Of a stretch of 64,000 nt of DNA, positions 28,201-40,200 are shown one piece after another; the first letter of the stretch is position 1, and the number at the start of each line of letters is the position of its first letter. The stretch is from assembly GCA_013398295.1 (NCBI GenBank), contig VZSF01001109.1:222399-286398 (forward strand), given 5' to 3'. Under the pieces are notes generated by a model that had not been told where the DNA came from, ran no database searches, and saw only the letters and a list, made by a program, of their open reading frames with translations. This DNA is from Chionis minor. Lineage: Eukaryota; Chordata; Aves; Charadriiformes; Chionididae. Position numbers and translations under genes: made by a program.

Positions 28201-31200
28201 AAACATTATAAAATATACTTTCTGCTAGAGAAATCTTTTGTTCCTTGTCTTTTCCAGTAAACTAGTGAGAAGTCATATAGTATCTTCCTGCTTTTAAAAA
28301 CATGCTTTTTTTAATCCATTGCCCTAGTATAGTTCATGTGGATGCCTATGTGTGCGTTAATATAGGGGAAATGCAGTCTTCTTCATGGTTACATTTAGAA
28401 AGAGATTTTTTTCTCAAACACTTCTCCAAACTTACTCGTTTCTCTCTATTACTTCACTCTGTTATTATTCTTCACGGCAATAGTTACATGATCCAAACAA
28501 CATTCTTCTGCACAAGACTAGAGATTTGCAGCCTTAAAGTGTGTTTTATATTTGCCCCTAGTGGGACTGGGATTTTTTTATTTTTTGTATACTTTACTCT
28601 TTAGTTTGGCAAATGCTGTAACTCCAAAATATTTTTCTTAGGAAGGGAATGTTATATCTGCTTTTTGGTTTTGATTAAGCCAAACCATAACATATGCTTA
28701 GATTCACTGAGTGGTGTCACATGAAGGTTGTTGTAAGAGAGAATTTTTTTTCTGTCTTCTGCTAGCCAGAAAATGGTGAAGTGACATTCCAGGACTCCAG
28801 TATCACTTCCTTTCCTCCTCACCTCCTTTCCCTGCAGCTGAGTTAATTTATAACAAAATCTACTAATCTTTTCTGTGAGTGTGATGAAGTAACTTTTCCA
28901 AGGTCTTCTCAATAGGAGGCAGTGCTTCATTTTTAGCTGAGATGGCTGGTTTGGTCATTCAGACTGCTTACACAATTGGAAGTAATGGTGGTGCACGGTA
29001 GCACCTTTTGAAGATACAGGAACTGCAACTGAGGGGGGAAAAAAACATGCAGGTTTTTTCAAGGAATTCAGGAAACCTCACATCTGGAGACTTGGCAAGA
29101 TCTGGACAAAACTGAGTCATTTGAGCTAATCCTGTTCTATAAAGTCATTAGCTTCAGCTGTCTCATACATGAACTGTTAAAATGCACAGACCCTTATAAA
29201 CTGCTGCTGAATAGCTTAGTATTGAGTACCAAAAGCAGCCAAATTTTGTTTCCTAGAAACTTGATCAAACTTTTAGAGTTAGAGCAGGGTGTTAGACTAA
29301 GCAATTGCCACAGGTCTCTTCTATCCCAAACTATTTCATGATTCTAGCTTTTTCACATTGTACAGCAATGCTATTTATTCAAAGCCATTGAGGGGGTCAG
29401 TACATTGTCAAGGGCAATAACAGACTTCTTGGTGCGTGTACTCAACCTTGCTTACTCTGGAATTTAAATAATGATTATTTTCAAAGAGCTGATTAAAACG
29501 CGCAAAAAAGTGTTAGTTGAAGGTCTCATCCAGTTTAGCTGTTAGTATATTTGAATGAAGACTTTTGCCTGCATAGAATCATAGAATAGTTTGGGTTGGA
29601 AGGGACCTTTAAAGGTCATCTAGTCCAACCTCCTCTGCAATAAGCAGGGACATCTTCAACTAGATCAGGTTGCTCACAACCCCGTCCAACCTGACCTTCA
29701 ACCTTTCCAGGGATGCACTATCTGCCACCTCTCTGGGCAACCTGTTCCAGTGTTTCACCACTCTTATTGTAAATAATTTCTTCCTTATATCTAGTCTAAT
29801 CTTTGCTCTTCTAGGTTAAAGCTATTACCTGTTGTCCTATTGCAACAGGTACTGCTATAATGTTTGTCCCCATCTTTCCTGTAGGCCCCCTTTAAGTACT
29901 GGAAGGCTGCTATAAGGTCTGCCTGGAGCCTTGTCTTCTCCAGGCTGAACAACCCCAACTCTCTCAGCCTGTCCTCACAGGAGAGGTGCTTCATCCCTCT
30001 GATGGTTTTTATGGCCCTCCTCTGGACCTAATTCAAGGTCCATGTCTTTCCTGTGCTAAGGGCTCCGGAGCTGGGTGCAGTACCATCTTGGAATCAGACA
30101 TGGATCACGTGTATTGGAAAGAATTGGGTTTAGCAATTGGCATGGGTTCTGTCCTCAACTAAAAAGAAAGCATCTAAGTGCATCATATTTTTTCATTAAA
30201 ATTTATTTCTATGTACAACATATATAAGCTGGAGATCTTCTGTATTTTGCTTGAATACAATTCTGTATCGTCCATTTCCTGTGTATTTCTAAGTGTGGTG
30301 GTGACAATTTATTCAAATCCAGCTTCTCCTTATATTTTGATGGCACCTCCTCTACAATCCCAGTATTCAGCCTGTGTCTGGGGGACCCATTTCTGTCTCT
30401 GTCTCCTCTGCCTGCATTGTGGAAGTCTTTTTTTCACTCAGGCCTGTCATGCAGAAATATAACTTCTCTGTTTGAGCNGGTTTTTATGGCCCTCCTCTGG
30501 ACCTAATTCAAGGTCCATGTCTTTCCTGTGCTAAGGGCTCCGGAGCTGGGTGCAGTACCATCTTGGAATCAGACATGGATCACGTGTATTGGAAAGAATT
30601 GGGTTTAGCAATTGGCATGGGTTCTGTCCTCAACTAAAAAGAAAGCATCTAAGTGCATCATATTTTTTCATTAAAATTTATTTCTATGTACAACATATAT
30701 AAGCTGGAGATCTTCTGTATTTTGCTTGAATACAATTCTGTATCGTCCATTTCCTGTGTATTTCTAAGTGTGGTGGTGACAATTTATTCAAATCCAGCTT
30801 CTCCTTATATTTTGATGGCACCTCCTCTACAATCCCAGTATTCAGCCTGTGTCTGGGGGACCCATTTCTGTCTCTGTCTCCTCTGCCTGCATTGTGGAAG
30901 TCTTTTTTTCACTCAGGCCTGTCATGCAGAAATATAACTTCTCTGTTTGAGCCACTGGGTGGTAACTGGCTGACCCATACAAGAACTGTCCTCTCTTTTA
31001 TCATGGTAAGAAATTCTGACGTTTATAATCACTTCTCTATATAGCACCTGGCTTGTTCTCCACTTCCATCACTGTTGTGGAGGCATTTTCATCCCCCAGC
31101 CATGCACTCTGTTACAGTCAGATGGAACTTCAATAAAACAATAGTCTGTCTCCCCCTCTGCGCTGCTTCCCAGATCTCACACCATGACTAGAGAATAGCA

Positions 31201-34200
31201 CCTTCAGCAGCCTCTTCCAAGATGTTTCATTTGTTTACAGAGTGCACCCGAGTGCTACTGGGAATGCAAGGTGAAATGTCAAGAAGTTGTGTGTAAATCT
31301 TCCAGTAATCTGTCATGTCCAGGAGGAACTGGGGGAAAGGGGCAGACCTGTGGGAATGCCGGAGGATTATCAAAGCTAGCGTTTTGCTTCTTGGATTTGG
31401 AGATCTCTCCCAGCTGAATGGGTGGATCTGGACTCCAAAAGAAGAGACCAGAAAGGAAAGTCCATGCCGTTATAAGTACACGCACCAAGTCAAATAAGCC
31501 TAGGATTTTTGGAGAATACTTGGAGAATTTCTGGGATATCAAGCTGCTTAAGCTAAAACCCTGCAAGAGTTTCAGTGAAGTGTATAGGCATCTACAGGTG
31601 TGTATATAGTGAGAATACTGCAGAGGACCTCCCTCCCCAATGCTGGGGTGTACTGTCCTCAGGTAAGGCAGCTTGCTGGCCCTGCATAAAACAGGGTGTT
31701 AATTCTTATTCCTTTGACCCCAGATGGTCTGTAGCCCTCAATACTAACACTAGCAGAAGGTGTTAGTTTGGCCAAATTATAAAAACAATTTTGTTCTTAA
31801 ATTTTGCGTGTTTATCGCTCCTTCTTTGGAATTCTGAAACGTTTCTCTAAACAAATAATCTTGTTTGTAAAAAAAAAAAAAGCCATCTCTTGCTAATTTT
31901 TTTAAAAAAATTACGTAGCTGGATTGATTTATGTTCCTTGTTAGAGTAATAACCCATCTGTTATGAGGTTAGGTCAATTCATAAAATTATAAATCTGGGA
32001 GAGAAAAGGCCTTGACTCTTTCCCACAGTAAGCATTTATTCATGTTTGAAAGTTCTTGTTTGCATTTGTGCAGAGTCATTATTTTGTAGCAAAAAAGCAT
32101 TGTGGAGTAGTAATACTCTTGGTGTTACCATGCCATTGTGTCTTTTACTTTTTCTTGCTCAAAGCAGTACAAGACCCATGATGTTCAGTGTCAGTGGAGT
32201 TCATGTACACACTTTTTTCTTTGCGTGCATCTGTCATCCCTGCTGAGTACAATAGTAAAGACACTGTGTTTTTTTAAAAAATTGATTATTTAATAATACA
32301 AGTATTTTTGTGGGGGTCTGTCTTACACGACCTGTTTGTATGCTTATGACCTTCTGACACCACAGTGAAATTTCAAATGAAGATATATTAATGTGCATTA
32401 CAAGCGTGTGATTGCTCGTATCATTATGAAACAGCTGAAAAATCAGTTCACTGCAGTAGTTTTTATCTGAACTGATCAAAACATCTTCCAGTGATTTTTT
32501 CTAACAATATGTGATTGGAATAACAACTTCACATGTTGTAGAGTACCATGCTGCAGCCGAGAGGCATGTAAATACAAGCTGCTTATTTGCAAGAAGCTTC
32601 CAGATTTGCAATATGATTGCTATGGAAACCACACAATGAAAACCGTAAAACCATCTGTGTGGTTTGGTAGATTTTGCTGCATAGCTGAGCTGTTTTTGTT
32701 TACTGTTATTAAAGTGTTGAATAGAATATATTAACCCACAAACTGGGATTATCCAAGGTATGAACTAGTGTTGTGCTGTGACAATGTGTCAGAGACTAGA
32801 AGACACTTAGAATACCAATTAATAATGGCATTAAATTAGAGTCTAATCTAAAAGGATGGTTAAGTTAACGCGTTAGTAGAGGAAACTGCTTAAGTTTATG
32901 CATATTTATTACGGAGATGCCACATTCCATTGAAGGAATGCATTTTTCAAGCCAAACTCTTACCCATTTTATACTCAAGTAGTCTGACATTTTTCCCCCT
33001 CCCGCTTTAAGAAAAATAAATTGGAAGAAAAAAATCAATGGATTGATGTAAAAAACTCAGCTAGTGTAGAATTCATTATTCACTTTTTAAATTGTGTGGA
33101 TGGTAGAATCATCCATGATTGGGTGATTATTTTTCTCTTTTTTCTTCAGACTGCAAATAAAATAAATACATTATTTTCAACAACTTTCATGGACTAACTG
33201 AAAAAGCCCTTAACAAATATGGGTAGTTCCTTGTTGCATTGTCACCACAAGAATTTTGTAGGCTGTTTGCTGTTAGAGTCTCTGAGTACCAGCAGAGTAT
33301 GGAAAATAACCTGTATCTCAAGGGTTCGTTGGATCTACAGCTCTGGAAGACTTCACTGGTTTGATTAGTGTTGGTTAGTCTCATTTTGACATAGTGAGAA
33401 GGTGGAGACAAATATTTTTTTACTGCAGTGGTAGTGATGGTATGAAGAAGAGATCCAGAGGAAACATCATAATAGATTATTTTAAAGGTCTACTTGACTC
33501 CTCTTGCACACTCTCTTAATAATACAGAAGGGCTTCTACTGTATTTTTTAATTTTTCATCTTTTGACTCTATTCCGTATTGTGACACAAAATTTAGTATG
33601 TCACATCTGACTGTAGCTGTAATTCCTGGGGTAATTGAGGTTGCTGTGCTTAAAGGACATCTCCCGCACGTAGTTATTGCTTCAGGACATAATACCAGAA
33701 AACACTAGTAAGAACCATAGGTTCTTTTTTACCACCCTAAGCCAAGCCTATTACATCTGCTCCACTGCGGGCATGATTGCATTAGCAAGTAGTGTGGACC
33801 ATTCATAAAGCACAAGTTTGTGCCAACGACCTGGTCTTCGCACTGGGCATTTTTCAGAAGAGGTTTCCTGTGGAGTCACTTTCATCTGGTTCCGGGGACT
33901 GAATGCCCATTAGCAGCTGGACCACATTCAGCGTGCTTCTGGAGTGCCTTTTCCAGTATAATTGCACCGGAAGGTTTTTCCTCTTTGTGACAACTCTGTA
34001 GTGTAAAGCAAAGTGCGGTAAGTAGGGATGGTTGGGATACAAACCAGTATGCGAATATGGACAACCTTTCTTTGAATTTGGGACCTTCTCAGTATTCAAA
34101 GAACCTTTGCTCAGACATTTTCTCATCTTCAGATACAGATCTGGTGAACTCTTGTGTCTAGGAAGTACGTTTTTCAGGAAGGGGAATGCATATGTTCTAG

Positions 34201-37200
34201 ATTTTTCCATGAAACCACAATGCAACCTACGTGTATTCAACTGCACCTTATGAAAAAATCTCTTCGAACCTCATCTGCTGTTTTGTTTCATTTGAAATAC
34301 CCTTTACTAAAGTCAGACCTCAGTTGAAGCTGGTCTGATGACCGTGACAGTGATAGAGTTAAAATCCACAGTACGTTCAGCACATCAATTGATGGAGGTC
34401 CAAGCATTCAGTAACATGTAATATCAACATTTATTTAATCAATGTATAATACTCTGTGCGTTGGATGAAACTAGGCTGTTCTGGGAAAAGGGAGCAATCC
34501 TAGAAAATGTGTCTGACTGGGATAATACTACCTGTGAGTGGTGTAACAGTGGTAGGGAAGCCACAGAATGACAGTGCCTCCTAGTGCTCCGGACAGCACA
34601 TAGGGATGTATTTTTGCTATTAATGTTCCAAATGGGAGTGCTTAAAATAAACAAATGAGCGTACTTGGAAATGTGCAACAAGTGTTATGCCAAGTGGGGG
34701 AACGCATTTGAATGCAGTAAATAATTTAGAGTGTTTTGTGTTCTACCACAGCTTCGGATTTTCCCCATTCTATTGTTTGTGGGGTGTTTTTTTCCCCTTT
34801 GGCTTAAATAATAAATATTCATCTCAACCAGAGTTTTAGCTAGTCAAGAGTCACAGACCAAAAACTCTTGCTAGCTTAGTAGGGCAGAATTTCAAAGCTC
34901 TTTGTAGAGTGAATCTCATGATGTAATTGTAATATTTCTAGGACTGCGTATATAGGTTAGCAGCAATTATGCATACTCATTTCAACAGGTCTACTCTTGT
35001 GCTTTAAACATCTGCTTTAATGTTTGCAGGAACAGTCTTGTGGATAGATTAAATTTTTACAAGGCTAAAAATCCTTTGAACTGTTGATATAAAATTCTTT
35101 TTGTCAAAGTAAATAGGCAATTACATAGAAGTTGCATGATAAGGAACATTTTAAAAGCTGTGAGTTGCTGTATCTGTTGTCTGTCATTAATAAAATATCA
35201 AAATTAATTGCTGAAATCTGTGCCGTAAAAAGAAGCATGAATATCTGTATAAGATGTGATGAGTAGCAAAGCCAAATAGTTTAAGTGTATTAAAAGTGCA
35301 ATTCTTGTTTGATAAGTGGGTTTATCAATATACGATTTCCTCATTCAGTACAGCAGCTTTGACAGTTTTGGCATACTGTAAAGGCCAAGACAAATCTGTT
35401 TCTACTTTCTTAGGAACCTAAAGAAAGAATACAGCTAAAAACTCTCATAGTTTGTTCCCTTTTTTTGCCTCATCAACAGAATTGTTGACTGTGAAATGTG
35501 AGAAGCAGATCTTATGTCCCTGTACTGAGCGGAGTGTGGATTTACTTAAGTGGGGGTGTGGGCATGAGCGAGTCCCACATCTGTGCGGGACGAGGAGTAT
35601 GGAGTACATCTTTCGAAACTGCCTGTGGGGATTTCAGAGGGATCCATCCAGGCCTGCTAGCCAGAAAACATGCTTCAGAACTGATCACTGCCAGGCTTTC
35701 TCTTTTCTTGTCTCCTAAACTTGCACCAAGTTATTTGATATGGTCTGGCTTGCTTAGAACTATGGTCAGGCGCAGCAGGCGGGAGCGCTGAATGCACGGC
35801 ATCTGTAGCGGCTGCGTTCCCATCATGTGGGTGTCCAGCTAGTGTGTGTCTCTGGCAGTGCTGAAGGTAAGATGTCCTCTGCCTTCTCTGCATACTTCCC
35901 TTAAGAACTTCTGAATTCTTGCATGGGCTCGGGATACTTTTTCAATCCTCCGTTTCCTTTCCTTTGTCCTGGCAAGAAATGTACATAGCAGAATAGGATC
36001 CTCATTCTAATTGTCTCGGAATGACTGAAAAACAGCAGAACTGCAGCTCTATATTACCACGTTCAGAGCAGAGTGAAAAGGGAAACAGATGTTCACAATT
36101 GAGATTTTGAAAGAAAGCTCTTGGAGTGTTTGGATGGGTGGGGAAAACCACAGAAATAACAACGTTCCAACTTCTGTACAAATGTGAAATAGTAAACAGG
36201 GCTTATGATCTGGAAATGTAGAGTGTGGCTTTCAGAATGATGTGGGCTGTAATTCCTGTCAGCTGAGGCGTCCTTTCAGAGTTTCATTTGCAGTTATGTG
36301 TTTTGCAGAAGAACGTGTTCCTTCAAAGGCTGAAGTGCCAAGAAAACTGAGCCAGAAGAAAGTTACCACTGTTTCAGGTAATTAAAATCTTCCCTCTTTT
36401 TTTTGTGTATGCGCTTTCTTTTTACCTTCATTTTCTCGTCTCTTCCCTTTGCTGTTTTAAAATAATGTTTTTACAGCTCTGTAAAGCTGTCTTTTTCACC
36501 TGGGTATTCGATGGCAGCAAAACTGTTTAGCACCACTTAGGATGCATGAAAACCACTTGAGAAGGATTTATAAAGTAAGCCAATTTATACAAGGTATTCC
36601 TTCCTGAATTACTTTGTAATGACTCAATTAGCTTTCATTTCTGCACAAAGGAGATTTAGTTGCATAAATTAGCTTATCATCATTGAGGAAGTGTCACAGC
36701 TAAAGGACAGTTTATAGATACAACATGCAGTTGCTGTCAAACCTATAAGAATGTAATATAGACATCTGTGTATACTTTGTGCTTGAGCAGAACAGACTTC
36801 TGCCATTCAGAGACTAACAGGGGACAACAAGTTGCCCAAGGGACTGGCAATGTAGACGTCTCTGAAAAGGTCAACTTGACACAGGCTCTGACAATCGACC
36901 CAAAGCTCTGTCTTCTTTGATAAAAATCAGATAAACTTAAGACCACTAATTGATCTGCAGCCTGTTTAAATGTTGGCCATGCATATCTTCATTGCATATG
37001 ATTACCACAGAAAGCAAATGAATTGGGTAAGAAATGCCAGAGTCCAGTGACAGCAGCATAAAAATTGGAAAAGGACACAAATGCCCAGAAAGGCTGTGAA
37101 GGATATTCTCTCAGCTTTAGCTTGGCAAGCTGCCCTTGTGCTAATTATCTCTGGGACTGGAAAAATAACTGCAAACACCATGTAAAGTCACATAGCCAGA

Positions 37201-40200
37201 CAACTTTTCTTGACAGAAAGGTATTTCCAGTTATGCTTAAAAACAAGATATATATGTGCTTCAAGGGCACAGACCTTTAGATAAACTATGGGTGATTTGA
37301 CACAGCAAGTAGGGAAGACTTGCTTCTTATCGGACCTTACACCTTTTTGAGATCTGCTGCATTGTAACTGTGACCTGCACTGACATGCAAGCTGGCTCTC
37401 CTTCCCCCATCGTACATAATACACATAATTCTTTCAGGGCTGTCAAGGAAAGGGTGGGCAAGAAGAGTTCCTTTAGGAAGTAGCTCTGCAGTGCTCTTCC
37501 TGTTGCAACATGTGGAGAGGAAACAGAGGCCTGATTTCCTGACCCATACAGGAAAGCAGGAACAGGTTGCTGTGAGCAGTTTTGGGTTGCTTTTCTTGGA
37601 AAGGAAACAAGAGCCAAGTCATCAGATGCTGTTAGTATTGTGCTCTGCTGAAAACATGTGTAAAACAACATGACTCATTACAGTCTTAATATTTAGTACT
37701 CATTTAGACATTACCGTAATTATAAGAGTGTGCTGTCATAATGGAGCGTGAGGTCAATCCAATTATAAAGTTGCCAACAGCATTTTTTTTCCCCACTAAT
37801 GTATCTTCTTGAAGTTCTAAATGGTCTTACTTTTAGGAAATCAAAACCTTAGCGCCTTCATTTCTGAAAAGTTTCAGCTGCTACGTGAACAGCCTTATCA
37901 GTCTTACCTAGTATTTGTATAATGTCCTTGAAAATACCGTAACAGTTCTCCCCAGATATTAGATTAATTTCAAGCAATGATTTTCTGATCTGATCTTACT
38001 CAGTTAACTATTTAACACTGGAAATTTGTTTGACTTTTAGGGCTGAGTTGACATGAGTATTTCTGATGGGCGTCAAATCATAAATATCTAACCTGACTTA
38101 ACAGTATTTTATGATTTTCCACACAAACAGCACATACATTCTTAAATTTAATTCCTTGCCTGGCTTTACTAAACCTGAATTTCATAGAAAATATTCTGAA
38201 ACTTGTCTATGAGCTCAGCCTTCTAAGTGCAAAAAACCTTTCTTTTTTTCCTGCTCTTTTCTTGCCCTAACATATCTGTACTTCAATTAATGTGCAGACT
38301 TGAGTTCTTTTTATTCCTTAATGCTGACTGTTGCTGCTGGATAGCTTTACATTAATTGCTAGTGACCTAGTTATTTAAAAATACCAAAGCACTGAAGAGT
38401 TTCAGTTACATAATATGGCTTTCTGGGCCTTTTTTGCTGCCACTACCTACCCGTTATCATTTCCACAATCACTGTTCCGGTAAGTGTCATGTTCTGTGTG
38501 GTCCCAGTCTAAATACCTTGATTTTAAAGTAACTAAGTAACAATAGGAGAAGGGAAGTGAGAAAGATTATACTTCAAGATTGGGCTAGATTAGAGATTGA
38601 GTCCAAATAAATACACTGCATTTATTTTGCCCTTATTTCATATTTTTTCTGTCATGTGGGAAAAAGGGAAAGTAAGTAAATAATAGGCATTCTTTGCAGT
38701 TTAGGACATCATCAGAACAAAGAACAGTGTTTTTCAACAGGGTATTTCTCATCTGAGCATTGAGACTCAACGCTGAGAATCTAAATCACTTTGTGCAAGA
38801 CAGAGTCATTCTGGTAGCGTTAATTTTGAACGTCACCTGTCTTTCCACCTTTAAGCCTTCAGTACAGTAAATATTCAGCACATCATTGCCAAAAAGAGAT
38901 ACAGCAATTTTCCAGAACTTCACCTCTTTCAAATATTAAGTAGCCAAGACTAGTGATCTTCAAATCTGATGCTATAAACTTCTGAAGAATCTGATCGAGA
39001 GGTGAGGAGTATGAAACAGAATGGCAAGCTGTTTAATATATTGGGCAGTGGACCATGGTGGTGAAAGGAAAACCTACACTTGTGTTGCTTCATTCCACAA
39101 GCAATGAGTAAGCAGATAATAGAACTGCTGGTTCTAAGTCACTACCGTGGTAAGGTTTGCTAACTTAACATGCCATCAATGTTAAAGTGCAAAATCGGTG
39201 GAAATCAGGCACAGTCACATTTATTCTAGTGTTTTAAGTGGTGCATTTCCATACTTGGCTTGTAATTCTTGTTTTTATTTTGGTTAGTTTAGTTTTCTGC
39301 CAGGCTTGTGATCAGAAGTGGCAAGTGTCAGAATTGGCACAAGGGATGGGGCAGGAATGGAACAGCCTGCCGTTAGATGTCTTCAGCTGCAAGGGGACAG
39401 TACGCTTAAATCCCTCTGAAATATGTACTCGTGATCTGTTTTTTCAGGTTTTGTTTTTTCTGTCTGTTGAGGTTGTTAGAATATTCTTACGATTTTTTTC
39501 CCCTTTTCCGCTTTCTTTCTTCAAGCATGTACTGTCAGGTGCCAGTATTTTTCAGTGAAATAAGCACTCCAACCCTACTGTCAGGAAGGTTGGCAGCTGT
39601 TGCTGTTTGATCTGTCAAATAAACCCTGAAATGTTTTCATCAGTACATTGGACAAAAATATCTGTTGTTCCTATTACTGTTACTGGAAAAACAGAGGTGG
39701 CAGAAGAAAACCATGAGGAATTCTTTGTGGAAGAATTTTGGAAATTGTTGTATAGTTGTTCATCCAGATAGCTGTCCTGGAATGAAAGAAGTATTTCCTG
39801 GAGAAACAACCTATCCAAAATCCTCCTCAGCCATTTCTTGTGATTGGTAATATTAAAAGCAGTGGGTAGGTAAAACCAAACTCCTTTTAGATTATTTTTT
39901 TTTAAAACCATGTCTTAGTCACATTTGTGGCCTAAGTGACCATGTCTTCAAAATACAACAGACTTTAGTTTAGCAATTATGTCATCACAGTATTTTTAAG
40001 GCACAAAACATTTCATAGTGTGTAAGAATAGAGTGTAATTGTGGCAGAATAATGCCAGCAAATCAATACCTTTTGAATTTGAACTCTAATGGGCACATAA
40101 GTTCTTGATGCTAAATCCACCAGCTGTTTTCAGGTATTACATGTGTTTAAGAAGCTCCACATAATTTGATTACCGTGTAAGTACCAAATTCCTTTACCCA

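Larger units (their letters stand above)
15514..36308 (+). other. SKAP2 intron (20.8 kb), the largest in the window
   Basis: Lies between the two linker exons. It contains two CR1 fragments (29284-29346 and 29573-30083), the N-flanked 474-bp duplication (30004-30952), a CTCF-type motif (34573-34587), and locally GC-richer blocks at about 23.8-24.1, 24.8-25.1, 33.85-34.05 and 35.5-35.85 kb. None of these blocks gives a recognisable protein. The true length is about 475 bp less if the duplication is an artefact. I found no extra exon. Confidence 0.8.

Noticed and set aside
29791..29994. Minus-strand frame reading [18 protein letters not shown]
   Set aside because: This is a well-known spurious translation of the CR1 3' region, not a host gene.
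30178..30937. Two identical 94-codon open frames suggesting a tandem gene pair
   Set aside because: They are the same sequence copied by the assembly duplication around the N at 30478, partly next to a CR1 element. No protein family is visible.
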